Shown here in pieces: positions 46,363 to 56,431 of a DNA stretch of 64,000 bases. The first letter of the stretch is position 1; each line of letters opens with the position of its first letter. The notes beneath the pieces are model-generated. The model was given only the letters and a program-made list of their open reading frames with translations. It was not told where the DNA came from and made no database searches. A program made the position numbers and the translations under genes. Where the stretch lies: contig NZ_CP160680.1 in assembly GCF_040784935.1 (NCBI RefSeq), positions 4,000,501-4,064,500 on the forward strand. Reading direction: 5' to 3'. Origin of the DNA: Lewinella sp. LCG006 (GTDB lineage: Bacteria; Bacteroidota; Bacteroidia; Chitinophagales; Saprospiraceae).

Positions 46363-47859
46363 ATGAGAAGTTTCTTCTTTCTCTTCAGCTGTAGCTTAAT
46401 ATTTGCACTCCAATCACAAACCCTGATGCCCGCTGGAGTGCCTGGTGCTGCTTTCTGGCGCGTAACCGAACCTACGGAAGCGTCAGGTTGGCATTGGGTC
46501 GAGCGTGTTACACCTGCTACGGAACCCATTGTTTTTACTTTACAGCAAAAGCACTTGCTCAATCATTGGCCTACGCCTGATTGGGAGCAGTTGGATTTAC
46601 CCGCTCCCCTCCTGATTCCGGCAAATCAAGGGACGGCATTTACCCTTTTTATGGTTACCCAAATGACGCAACCCACAAGCGAAAAGGTCCTTTGGAGTTG
46701 GCAGCAACAAGATCAGGCTCCATTGCTGTGTACCAACAAAAGAATAGCCGACTTGCAAGGCCTGGAGTACCTTAATTTGAGTAACAGCTCCCCCCTCGTA
46801 AGTCTACATACTTATCAGCAATCGGCTCAAAAAGCGAGCACCAATATTCCTGCTTACTTGAGAATAGGCCAGTTGCCTCCTGCGGTAAGCGTGCCCGCTG
46901 GAGAATGGTCAGGTGCCTTGGCGGAATTTCTGTTTTTCCCTCGTGTGCTTGCCCCCCAACAACAACGCCAGGTGGAGAGCTACCTTGCATTGAAATATGG
47001 CCTCACCCTGGGAGAGCAAGGGCAGGGCAAAGATTACCTCAATCGCAAGGGCCAGATCATCTGGAATGCCGAAAAAAACAAAGCCTTCCATCATCGCATT
47101 TTTGGCCTGGGAACAGACCTCCAAAGTGGATGGAAGCAGGTGCATAGTAGCACTAGCTTAGCACCGGAGTTAGTGACCATTAGCTTGTCTCAAGCTGGCA
47201 CTTACAATGGACAATCGGATGCGACGGGCTTACCCGATCAAGCCTACTGTATCATCGGGGACAATGATGCCCCCCTGGAATGGGAAGTAGCTCCTAATTT
47301 AGCGGACGGCGAAAAGCTATTGCGCAACTGGCTGGTACAATTATCGGGCGATGTTCGTAGCCAGGAAATGTCTTTGACCATTGACCTTGGTCGCTGGCTG
47401 GGCGATGGCTTTCTGGCTGCCGATTATCAATTGTGTATTGATCGCAGCGGGCGTGGCGATTTTTTGGCAACAGCCACAGAATTTATTCCCTTGGGTCAAT
47501 GGTCTGTAGGCCGATTTGGTCACTTTAATGGGGTGCTTTGGGATACCGACGGGTCAGGCAGCGATGTGTTTAGTCTCGTAAGAAAAAATACAGATCATCT
47601 TACTATATCCACTCCAGCACTGCGCGTTTACCCCAACCCAATGGGGAAAACCACAGGCTGGCAATGGCAACTTCGCCTCTCTGCCTCCAGTCCACTTACG
47701 GCACAACTCAACAACGCCCAAGGCCAGGTCGTATGGCAACGAACCTACCCCGCTGCCGACTACTTTGCTGGCAATGAAGCCGCACTCCCCACCGGTGTTT
47801 ACTTTCTTCACCTGGAAACCTCCCAGGAAACCTTTACCCAAAAACTGATGGTACAATGA
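46363..47859 (+). CDS. Secreted T9SS protein with lectin-like and DUF8202-like domains
   Basis: Start at ATG 46363 (MRSFFFLFSCSLIFALQSQ, signal); 46324 is a weaker in-frame start. 498 residues. A LamG/concanavalin-like beta sandwich (about 55-220) leads to a segment ESYLALKYGLTLG..DYLNRKGQIIWNAEKNKAFHHRIFGLGTD, the hallmark of a Bacteroidota surface domain (DUF8202 type). A T9SS type A domain (VYPNPMGKTTGW ... LPTGVYFLHLETSQETFTQKLMVQ) ends it. Its stop codon overlaps the start of the Rhs giant as ATGA, so the two are translationally coupled. Confidence 0.85.
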   Translation: MRSFFFLFSCSLIFALQSQTLMPAGVPGAAFWRVTEPTEASGWHWVERVTPATEPIVFTLQQKHLLNHWPTPDWEQLDLPAPLLIPANQGTAFTLFMVTQMTQPTSEKVLWSWQQQDQAPLLCTNKRIADLQGLEYLNLSNSSPLVSLHTYQQSAQKASTNIPAYLRIGQLPPAVSVPAGEWSGALAEFLFFPRVLAPQQQRQVESYLALKYGLTLGEQGQGKDYLNRKGQIIWNAEKNKAFHHRIFGLGTDLQSGWKQVHSSTSLAPELVTISLSQAGTYNGQSDATGLPDQAYCIIGDNDAPLEWEVAPNLADGEKLLRNWLVQLSGDVRSQEMSLTIDLGRWLGDGFLAADYQLCIDRSGRGDFLATATEFIPLGQWSVGRFGHFNGVLWDTDGSGSDVFSLVRKNTDHLTISTPALRVYPNPMGKTTGWQWQLRLSASSPLTAQLNNAQGQVVWQRTYPAADYFAGNEAALPTGVYFLHLETSQETFTQKLMVQ

Positions 47860-50800
47860 GCACACTTTCCCAAATACTGACTTTCCGTAACGTAAGGCGA
47901 TGGACAACAGCTTGTCTAGGATGCGGTCTGCTCATGCTTACCTTTTCCATAAACCTGATGGCCCAAACGGAATTGCCAACCCCCACAGAAGGGATCACTT
48001 TCATCGCACCTCCGCAGGCCAACAATCGTGGTAGTGCGGCCTTGGCCTACCCTTTGAATTTACCTCCTGGCCGACAGGGCATCATGCCCGATCTACAGGT
48101 GGCCTATGATAGCGACAATGCAAGTGGTTGGCTTGGGCTAGGCTGGGATCTGTCCCTCCCCGCGATCAGCATTGATACCCGCTGGGGAGTGCCGCGCTAT
48201 GATGCAGCCATCGAGACGGAGTCCTATCTCTACGACGGGCAAGCTCTTTTCCCTATGGCTCATAGGGGAGAAGAACGCCCCCGCACTGCCGAGCAATCGT
48301 TTTATCCCCGCATCGAAAGCACCTTTGAGCAAATCGTTCGCCACGGCGATGCCACGACCAATTATTGGTGGGAAGTAACGGACAAAGACGGTACCCACTT
48401 TTATTATGGAGGCACGCCTGCTGAGGGTGTAGTTACAGATGCCGTGTTGTTGCTCCCCTCCGGTGCGATAGCGCACTGGGCAATCACCCAAGTGGTCGAC
48501 GTCAATGGGAATACGGTTCGCTATCATTACACCAAAGTCAGTCAGGCGGGCAATGCTGGCGGAACCAACGGACAGGAACTTTACCCGGACTATATCACCT
48601 ACACCGGCTATCAGGATTCCGAAGGCCCCTTTCGCATCGATTTTATCCGCGATCGGGAACTGGGAGAGGATACCCGCCCGGATGTTAGCATTGATTGCCG
48701 ACTGGGTTTTAAAAGAGTGCTGGCTGATCGCCTACGAAGAGTGGAAATATCCTACCAAAGCGAGTTGGTAAGAGCTTATCGCCTGAGCTATACCACGGGA
48801 GCGTTTCAGAAAACGCTATTGGAAAGCATTACGGAAGAAAATGCTGCGGGCGAGGATTTCTTTACCCACACTTTTGATTACTTTGATGATGTTCGCTCGG
48901 GTGATGCCTACGAGCCTTTTGCCGCTCCGGTCAATTGGTCGGTGCCAGATGATAACATCAAGGGCAATATCCTCAACCCAATTCCGGGAATGAATGGAGA
49001 AACTTCCGTTTTAGGAGGTGCATCGGCGAATACCTTGAATGTTGGCGGGGCTGCAACCATTGGTCCCAACGATTTCCTCTTGTTCTCGAAAGACAAAACA
49101 GCTGGCGGAACCTACGCCTACGGCAGTAGCAGCAACGAGGGCTTGATTGCGCTGGTCGACATCAACGGTGATGGTTTACTAGATAAAATCTACCGCAAAA
49201 ACAATGCGCTCTGGTACCGTTCCAATTTGGCACTTCCTGGTACGGCCAACTACGAATTCAGTAGCGAGGAGCGACCCATCCACGGCATCACCCAGTTCAG
49301 TACCGCATCCACCAGCTCCAATTCCTATGGTGCGGAAGGTAACCCTCCGTTTGCTTACGTTGGTTTTGAATATACCAGTGCCACCACCACCAACAATACC
49401 TATTTTTCTGATTTTAATGGCGATGGCTTATTGGACATTGCGCTCAATGGCAACGTCTGGTTCAATCACCTTGACGACAACGGCGATCCTACATTTACGA
49501 CCAGTAGTGCCGATACGCCGAGTCCCATCAACAGTGGTGCCGATCTTGATGGTAGCCTTTTTGAGATTGATCCCGCCGAGTTGGAGGAACTCATCGATCG
49601 CTATCCGCTGCATGATGTCGTCAGGATGTGGGAAGCTCCCTTTGCGGGAGAAATTGAAATTGTAGCCCCTGTCAACCTGCTGGAACCTACCGACCCTATG
49701 GCGCAGTCTTACCAGTCGGATGACGGGGTAAGGGTAGCCATTCAGTGGAATGATCTCGAACTATGGTCGGCCTCCATTGCGGCTGATGATTATGCTGTTG
49801 TCAACCCTACAGGTATCGATGCTTTGACCGTCAATGCGGGCGACCGCTTCTATTTTCGGGTGCAGTCGGTGTTGGATGGAGCCAATGATCAGGTGGCCTG
49901 GTCGCCAACGATCACCTACACTACGATGCCCGCAACTTTGACGGTAGATAGCCGTGATGCCAATGATTTGCTGCTGGCGCGCTACCAGGCCAGCGAAGAT
50001 TTTATGCTTAGCGCAAAACAAGAAGTCGGACTCCCGCTCAATGGGCAGGTGCAGATTGAAGGCATTTTCAACAAAGCCCCCACCAGTGATGAGGTCATCG
50101 GTCAAATCTTATTGCAAAGGTTTGTCTTGGATATTCCTTTCCTGATTCCGGTCTGGCAGGACACTTTTCCCGCAGACAGCCTTGTTGCCCTTCCCCTGGA
50201 TTTGCAAGTGGAAGTAGAGGAAGACGATGCCCTGCTTTTTCGCGTGAAAACAGATACCCAAATTGATTGGCAGGCCATTGATTGGCTACCCAATCTTTTC
50301 TACCTCAGCTCACCAGATGCTGCGGTGACGGATGCCGATGGACAGCCTTTGTTTAGCTATTGCCCAACGCTGGATTTAACGATGTTCAATGATACCTGGC
50401 AATTGCCAGTGCCCGATGTTACCACTGATAGTACGACCTTTAGGCTGCTACCCGCCATTGATTTCAATACGCCTGGTAATGTTACCAATCAAGAGGTTAC
50501 CCTTTCGGTAAAAGGAGCAGGCATTTTGTATAAAACTCACTTTCCGGCCAATGACCAGGCAGCAGCTGAGCCACTCGTGTTTAGCCTTCCTGCGGGAGCG
50601 ACCTTCTATTATGAGTATCATTTTCCTAATCGTGAAGATGCCAGCTTGGTGGACGATTCCGGCTTGGAAATCACAGCGCTAACCAGTACGGATTCCACTA
50701 CGCTTACGCGCAACATTGCCTATCATTCACCAATTGATCCCGACCTGCTCGTTTTTGGCCCCATGTACCGCCAGTGGGGGCAGTTTGAATACAACGGTAA

Positions 50801-53800
50801 TCGCGCTCGTGCCTCGCTCCCTATCAACCAGTCGGAGTTGGTGATTAACAACGACGATGTGGAAGATCCCGGTGAAATTTCCGACAACCCCGATGAGCTG
50901 GATGGCTTGTTTGATCCTGCCACAGCTCCTTTTCTAACCATGTTACCGGATGCCAAGACGCAGTGTTACCTTGGTTATGATGCCTTTACTTACGTGAGTG
51001 CTACCGTCGTGAGCAGCTCTCGTTTGGGAGAAGATAATATTCTTCCCCAGCCTCCAGCTGCTTCTGGCGAAGGCTTGAGTGCTCCCAATAGAACCACCAA
51101 GACCAATGAATACAGCATCGCAGGAGGCCTGGGCTTTTCGGTAGTAACAGGCACCGCCAGCCAAACCTGGGTAGACACCGAAGTAACCAGAGATGTGATG
51201 GACTTCAATGGTGATCGCTACCCTGATATTGTAGCAGGATCGGCAATTCAGTATACGGGAATGCGTGGCGGATATGACCCTGTGGCTATTGTGCATCCCC
51301 TACCAGGGCACCATGCCGCTAAAAGTGAGGCCACCGGATTTACGCTGGGAGGATCTTTCGTTTCGTCACGGCCCAGTAATTCCGGCGAGCCCAAGGGCGG
51401 TGCCAGCAACAAACGTTCCGGCAAGGCCAAATCAAGGGGCAGTAAGCTGGGCAAAAGCTCCAAAAATGCGGGCAACACCGCCGGAGAAGCCATCGGAATC
51501 AGTGGTAACTTTAGCGAAGACAATGACTACGCCGAACATTCCTGGACCGACATCAATGGTGACGGGCTGGTAGATAAAGTCCTGGCGAATGGTACCGCCG
51601 CGCTGAATTTTGGTTATTCTTTCGGGCCTTTTGAAAACTGGGGCTTTCAGGAGGTGCAAAGAGGCAAAAGTTTTGATGGCGGCGGCGGCCTGGGGGTCAA
51701 TTTATTCAATGGCAGTATCGCCGCTGGGATCAGCCTCACCCGCACCGATAATTTTACCACAGAAACCTTGGAAGACGTCAATGGCGATGGTCTGCCTGAT
51801 ATTGTCTTCATTGGTGATCAAACGACGGTTCGCCTCAATACGGGCACTGGTTTTGCTGCCGCTATCAACTGGTCAGGACTCGATCAGGTGGATGAAGGCT
51901 CTGCCACGGGCGAGTCGCTCAATGCGGCGTTTACTGTCTGTATTCCCATCTTTGTGGTCAAGATATGTATCAATCCCAGTACTTCCATTGGTCGGGGCGT
52001 AAGCCGACAATTACAACAGCTAGACGATGTAAATGGGGATGGATTCCCAGATCTGCTGCGTTCTACTTCTGATGGTGAATTACAGGTGCAGAGGTCGAAT
52101 ATTGGTCGTACCAATCTATTGAAAACGATCAATGGCCCCTTGGGGGGAAATATTAGCCTGGATTATAGACCGCTTGGTGGCACTTACGATCAACCGTATA
52201 CCATCTGGGCACTGGAACGCGTGGCGACCACCACCTTGATGGCGGATGAAATTCCTGCCAAAGGGCTCACCACCATGGCTTACGAAGGTGGTTACCACCA
52301 TCGGCACGAACGCGCTTTTCTAGGTTTTGCGACGGTATCGGAAACCCAGCACGATACCGAAAACAATGATGCTCCTTACCGTACGTATGCTCAGCAATTT
52401 GCCAACGAAAATTATTACGAACAGGGGCTCCTGCTTTCCGAAACCTGGACGGACAGCGAGGGCAATAGGCTTCGCCAAAACAATTACACCTATTCCTTGC
52501 GCAATCCGGAAAACAATTTGGAGTACCTGCCAACCCAGCTTTTGGCAAGCGGTCTTCGGGTCTTTCCGGCTTTGGTACAGCAAACAGTAAATTTTTATGA
52601 TGATGGTGGTACCATCGGCCTTAGCAGCAACCGAACTTTTGCTTACGATGATTATGGTAACCTGACACGCCTCACCGATCTGGGTGCGGGGCATCCTGAG
52701 GAGTTTTACGAGCTACAGTTGAGCTACCACTACCTGTTGGATACCTACCAAATGGGCATGCGCGATTCCATCACAATTAAAGATGCCTCGGGCATAGTAC
52801 GGCAGCGCACCTCCTCGGTGAGCAATGGCGCTATTGCTCAGGTGCGTCACGCCATTGGTGATGGGAGTTTTGCGGTGTATGATTACACTTACGATCAGTA
52901 CGCAAATACCCTGAGAATTGTCCGTCCTGCCAATGAAGCCGGACAACGAATGGCATTGGAGTACACCTACGATACCGAAGTGGCGACTTATCCCTTGTCG
53001 GAAACCAATAGCTACGGCCAACGCTGGGAACGTACCTATGACTATCGTTACGGTCGTGAGCTGTCATTGATCGACCAATTTGGGGAGCTGACAACCACAA
53101 CGCTGGATGATTTTGGCCGTCCGCAAGAAGTCCTGAATCCGGTAGATCGGGATGCTGGTGCGCCTTATTCCGTTCGTTATGTTTACCAATCAAGCAATGG
53201 TTCGGCTCGCTTACAGGAAGATCGTTGGGACCCTGAGTTCCAGGAAGCTTACACCATATATGCTTTTGCGGACAGTGATGGTTTGCTTCGTCAAGAACAA
53301 CAAACCGCAGAAGTTACCTCGGCGGCAGATCAGGCTGCTATGGTGCAGTGGTTGGTTTCGGGTAAACCCAATATTGATCCTTTCGGGCGGGTTTTTGAAA
53401 ATTATTACCCCAAGACCATAGCTGCAGGCATGGGAGGAGCGTATCAAAGTGTTCCCGATGGAGTTGCCCCTCAGCAGGTTGTTTATGATGAGCTGGATCG
53501 CCCGGTGAAGGTCATTGACCCTGCGGGGAATGAGTACACCATGAGTTATGGTTTTGGCACCACCCCCAGCGGCGTTAGTTGCCAACAAACGAGCATGATC
53601 GACCCGCTGGGCGGAACGTACCTTCTCCTGGAGGATAGCCGCAATCGACTCCTGGCCGAAGCGCAACCCGGTCCCAACGGGCCAGTGTGGACCAGCTACA
53701 CCTACCGCGCTACGGGTGAGCGTAGTACCGTAGTAGATGCTGCCGGGAATAGTACCACTTATGAATATGATCTACTGGGCAGACTTACTGACTTGCAACA

Positions 53801-56267
53801 CCCCGACGCGGGAGATTATGCCTACACTTATGATGCTGCTGGGAATTTACTGACCAAGACAACGCCAGCCATCAACGCGCGGGAAATTGAGGATGCGGCC
53901 ATTCGCTATTATTACGATTACGACCGCCTGTTGCGTATTGATTATCCTTTTAATCCTCAAAACCAAGTGCGATATACTTGGGGCGACACTTCTGCGACGG
54001 ATTACCGCAATGGCCGCGTTTATTTGGTCGAAGATGCTAGTGGAGCCCAAGAGGTGTGGTACAACCAGGTAGGAGCAATTCGCAAAGTGGTGCGTACCAT
54101 GATCGTGAATGAAGTGCAGCAACCGACCTTCGTGAGCGAGTATGAGTACGACGCTTGGGGTCGCCTCAAGCAAGCTTATTACCCCGACGGAGAAATGATC
54201 ACTTATACCTTTGATCGCAGTGGCAATGTACGTAGCCTCCGTGGCGAGAAAGAGGGGCGGCTCTATGAGTATGTCACCGACTGCCGTTACGACAAATTTG
54301 GGGATCGCTTGTTGTTGGCTTATGCTAATGAGGTAGAGCTGACAATGGGCAAGGATGCTCCCACGGGCTTGATCAACTCCTTTAAGAGCCGCCTGCCCGG
54401 AAGTGCACTGAGCATGGACGAGCAATATACCTACGACCCTTTAGGAAACTTGAAGACACTGCTGGACAACACCGCACCCAACGAAAACACCGGCGCCCGG
54501 CGCCAGCAGCACCAATACGCCTACGACACCGCCTCGCGCCTGGAAAGCGCTACTGGAAGCTGGGAGTCTCCAGCGGGAACGACCAGCTTTAACCAGCAAT
54601 GGGCTTACGATGAACTGGATAATCCGCTGCTACACACGCTGGAAGTGCTGGATGCTCGCTCATCACCCGCAGATACCGTGGTGTCGGATCAGTTGTATGC
54701 CTACGAAAGCGATCGCCCCCATTTTGCCACCCAGCTGGGCCCCTGGGCCCGAGTAGCCAGCCCTGATGGTCACCTGCAAGAAGCCAACCAGGAAGAGTCG
54801 TTTCAATTGACGCAATACGATGAAGAAGGACGCCTTACCGCTTTTGCTCAGGATGGTTACATCAGTCGTTATGCCTACGCTGCGGATGGGAGTCGGGCGA
54901 TTAAGAGCCACGGACCAGGAGCAGGTGTCTTCCTCAATGCAACACCGCTGGGGGGGATCAATCACGCTGCCAATAATTACACCCTTTACGTAAGCCCATT
55001 GTTGGAGATTACCGCCGATAGCTTTGTGAAGCATTACTACCTGGAAGACCTGCGAGTGCTGACCAAAAAAGGCACGGGGTACTTCGCCAGCGACCTCTTG
55101 CCTCCGGCCCAGCAAATTACTGCCGGTAATATTGATCTCGCTGATCGCTTGCGCCGACTTCGGGAATTGCTGTTGAACTTTACGGAAGATCTGGGCTTGC
55201 CTCCTGGGCATCCTTCTCTGCCATTTTATTATCTTGACAATGGTGAAGATGCCAGCATCCTCCCTCAACCAGAGAACAATGATCCTCGGATTTTGCCGCC
55301 TCCTGGCTGGCCAGCACCCGCCGGTCCACCCGATCCCAATGGCCCTCCCGGACACCCGGTGTGGTACGCTGAGCCCGCCTCGCCTGATAATGTAGAGGCC
55401 GGGTATGGTTATACCAATCCTTTCCGTACACCAGAGTTGGAGTTGTTCTATTACCACCATAACCCTCAAGGCGATGTTGTGCAGGTGAGCAACAACGACG
55501 GTCAGCTTATTGCTCAGCAAACTTATCTGCCCTACGGTGATTTCCTGGTTGCCGAAGGCATGGAACAGCTGCCGGTATGGCAAGCTTTTCGGGGGCGTGT
55601 TTACGAAGAAGAAACTGGTTTGTACTACTTAGACGGAAGATATTACGACGCAAGGACCGGAATGTGGTTAATGGTCAACCAAGAACAAGCTACCCAGTCA
55701 TCGTACTTGTATGCGCAAGGCCGTTTGTATCATCAGAAAACGCTCAAAAATACACTGCTAAAGGTGCAGGATGCTGAAGAAATTGGTGAGTTAGCATCCC
55801 CGGTAATTGATCAATCTTTGGCCAATGATGGCGGTGATTTTGTGAGTGCCAATTTCACCTTCGCTGGTGGACCAGTAGGCAGCGATGTAACCGTAAGTTT
55901 TGCTGATGATAGTCCGTCATCTGGTAAGAAAAATGGTAGCGCTAAAACCGCCACTTCGCCCGAAGGAGGCAGTGGTGGTGAAGGCGGAGTGGTACGGAAT
56001 AAAAGCTTATTGGCCCTAAGGCGTCAGTTTCAGCAAAATCGTGAGACGGGAGAAAAGGAAAATACAGCTACACCTTCGCCAGTAGCAACAGCACCTACGC
56101 AGAAGCAACTCAATCGCCGCTTCGTGATTCGTCCAGGAGATTACGCAGGTTTACGCGTAGTCGGAAATCGCTACGTACCTCTCGGACCAGACATCGATCG
56201 AAAAACGGTACGCCGTTACCGCCGAGTGGTAAAAGAATTAAAGACCAGGTTCCGGACGGATCGCTAA
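47856..56267 (+). CDS. Giant SpvB/TcB-like Rhs-repeat exported protein
   Basis: 2803 residues. Signal peptide at the start (LMLTFSINLMAQ, cleaved near 37). SpvB domain about 45-330 (LPPGRQGIMPDLQVAYDSD, WLGLGWDLSLPAISIDTRWG). FG-GAP/VCBS calcium motifs at about 434, 518, 1115, 1231, 1306 and 1390 (such as DINGDGLLDKIY and DVNGDGFPDLL). TcB-mid-like region about 1415-1590 (GGYHHRHERAFLGFATVSETQHDT). YD/Rhs repeats about 1590-2560 (YEYDLLGRLTDLQHPDAGDY). The Rhs core GRVYEEETGLYYLDGRYYDA is near 2578-2610. About 190 residues follow, Ser/Gly/Lys-rich then basic; no toxin fold is recognised. The usual DPxGL cleavage site after the core is absent. No immunity gene follows. No T9SS domain was seen. 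Confidence 0.88.
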   Translation: MSTLSQILTFRNVRRWTTACLGCGLLMLTFSINLMAQTELPTPTEGITFIAPPQANNRGSAALAYPLNLPPGRQGIMPDLQVAYDSDNASGWLGLGWDLSLPAISIDTRWGVPRYDAAIETESYLYDGQALFPMAHRGEERPRTAEQSFYPRIESTFEQIVRHGDATTNYWWEVTDKDGTHFYYGGTPAEGVVTDAVLLLPSGAIAHWAITQVVDVNGNTVRYHYTKVSQAGNAGGTNGQELYPDYITYTGYQDSEGPFRIDFIRDRELGEDTRPDVSIDCRLGFKRVLADRLRRVEISYQSELVRAYRLSYTTGAFQKTLLESITEENAAGEDFFTHTFDYFDDVRSGDAYEPFAAPVNWSVPDDNIKGNILNPIPGMNGETSVLGGASANTLNVGGAATIGPNDFLLFSKDKTAGGTYAYGSSSNEGLIALVDINGDGLLDKIYRKNNALWYRSNLALPGTANYEFSSEERPIHGITQFSTASTSSNSYGAEGNPPFAYVGFEYTSATTTNNTYFSDFNGDGLLDIALNGNVWFNHLDDNGDPTFTTSSADTPSPINSGADLDGSLFEIDPAELEELIDRYPLHDVVRMWEAPFAGEIEIVAPVNLLEPTDPMAQSYQSDDGVRVAIQWNDLELWSASIAADDYAVVNPTGIDALTVNAGDRFYFRVQSVLDGANDQVAWSPTITYTTMPATLTVDSRDANDLLLARYQASEDFMLSAKQEVGLPLNGQVQIEGIFNKAPTSDEVIGQILLQRFVLDIPFLIPVWQDTFPADSLVALPLDLQVEVEEDDALLFRVKTDTQIDWQAIDWLPNLFYLSSPDAAVTDADGQPLFSYCPTLDLTMFNDTWQLPVPDVTTDSTTFRLLPAIDFNTPGNVTNQEVTLSVKGAGILYKTHFPANDQAAAEPLVFSLPAGATFYYEYHFPNREDASLVDDSGLEITALTSTDSTTLTRNIAYHSPIDPDLLVFGPMYRQWGQFEYNGNRARASLPINQSELVINNDDVEDPGEISDNPDELDGLFDPATAPFLTMLPDAKTQCYLGYDAFTYVSATVVSSSRLGEDNILPQPPAASGEGLSAPNRTTKTNEYSIAGGLGFSVVTGTASQTWVDTEVTRDVMDFNGDRYPDIVAGSAIQYTGMRGGYDPVAIVHPLPGHHAAKSEATGFTLGGSFVSSRPSNSGEPKGGASNKRSGKAKSRGSKLGKSSKNAGNTAGEAIGISGNFSEDNDYAEHSWTDINGDGLVDKVLANGTAALNFGYSFGPFENWGFQEVQRGKSFDGGGGLGVNLFNGSIAAGISLTRTDNFTTETLEDVNGDGLPDIVFIGDQTTVRLNTGTGFAAAINWSGLDQVDEGSATGESLNAAFTVCIPIFVVKICINPSTSIGRGVSRQLQQLDDVNGDGFPDLLRSTSDGELQVQRSNIGRTNLLKTINGPLGGNISLDYRPLGGTYDQPYTIWALERVATTTLMADEIPAKGLTTMAYEGGYHHRHERAFLGFATVSETQHDTENNDAPYRTYAQQFANENYYEQGLLLSETWTDSEGNRLRQNNYTYSLRNPENNLEYLPTQLLASGLRVFPALVQQTVNFYDDGGTIGLSSNRTFAYDDYGNLTRLTDLGAGHPEEFYELQLSYHYLLDTYQMGMRDSITIKDASGIVRQRTSSVSNGAIAQVRHAIGDGSFAVYDYTYDQYANTLRIVRPANEAGQRMALEYTYDTEVATYPLSETNSYGQRWERTYDYRYGRELSLIDQFGELTTTTLDDFGRPQEVLNPVDRDAGAPYSVRYVYQSSNGSARLQEDRWDPEFQEAYTIYAFADSDGLLRQEQQTAEVTSAADQAAMVQWLVSGKPNIDPFGRVFENYYPKTIAAGMGGAYQSVPDGVAPQQVVYDELDRPVKVIDPAGNEYTMSYGFGTTPSGVSCQQTSMIDPLGGTYLLLEDSRNRLLAEAQPGPNGPVWTSYTYRATGERSTVVDAAGNSTTYEYDLLGRLTDLQHPDAGDYAYTYDAAGNLLTKTTPAINAREIEDAAIRYYYDYDRLLRIDYPFNPQNQVRYTWGDTSATDYRNGRVYLVEDASGAQEVWYNQVGAIRKVVRTMIVNEVQQPTFVSEYEYDAWGRLKQAYYPDGEMITYTFDRSGNVRSLRGEKEGRLYEYVTDCRYDKFGDRLLLAYANEVELTMGKDAPTGLINSFKSRLPGSALSMDEQYTYDPLGNLKTLLDNTAPNENTGARRQQHQYAYDTASRLESATGSWESPAGTTSFNQQWAYDELDNPLLHTLEVLDARSSPADTVVSDQLYAYESDRPHFATQLGPWARVASPDGHLQEANQEESFQLTQYDEEGRLTAFAQDGYISRYAYAADGSRAIKSHGPGAGVFLNATPLGGINHAANNYTLYVSPLLEITADSFVKHYYLEDLRVLTKKGTGYFASDLLPPAQQITAGNIDLADRLRRLRELLLNFTEDLGLPPGHPSLPFYYLDNGEDASILPQPENNDPRILPPPGWPAPAGPPDPNGPPGHPVWYAEPASPDNVEAGYGYTNPFRTPELELFYYHHNPQGDVVQVSNNDGQLIAQQTYLPYGDFLVAEGMEQLPVWQAFRGRVYEEETGLYYLDGRYYDARTGMWLMVNQEQATQSSYLYAQGRLYHQKTLKNTLLKVQDAEEIGELASPVIDQSLANDGGDFVSANFTFAGGPVGSDVTVSFADDSPSSGKKNGSAKTATSPEGGSGGEGGVVRNKSLLALRRQFQQNRETGEKENTATPSPVATAPTQKQLNRRFVIRPGDYAGLRVVGNRYVPLGPDIDRKTVRRYRRVVKELKTRFRTDR

Positions 56268-56381
56268 TGCTCAGGCGAGTTGATGTGAGAAACCGTTGGT
56301 GGTGTAGGAAAATATTAGTCACATTGTAACCTTTAAAGCGCTAGCCACGTAAACAACACCAAGTGAACATGACCTTTTTTA

Positions 56382-56424
56382 AACCCAGATCAGTGCTTAG
56401 GCAGTTGATCTGGGTTCTTTTTTT
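56382..56424 (+). terminator. Strong terminator after the Rhs gene
   Basis: AACCCAGATCA (56382-56392) pairs perfectly with TGATCTGGGTT (56406-56416), followed by a T-run 56418-56424. It separates the Rhs gene from the convergent minus-strand gene. Confidence 0.92.
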
Positions 56425-56431
56425 ACTGCTA

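Noticed and set aside
55600-56267. A polymorphic-toxin C-terminus with immunity gene
   Set aside because: No recognisable toxin fold, no cleavage motif after the Rhs core, and the next gene is convergent; kept only as an open question in the findings.
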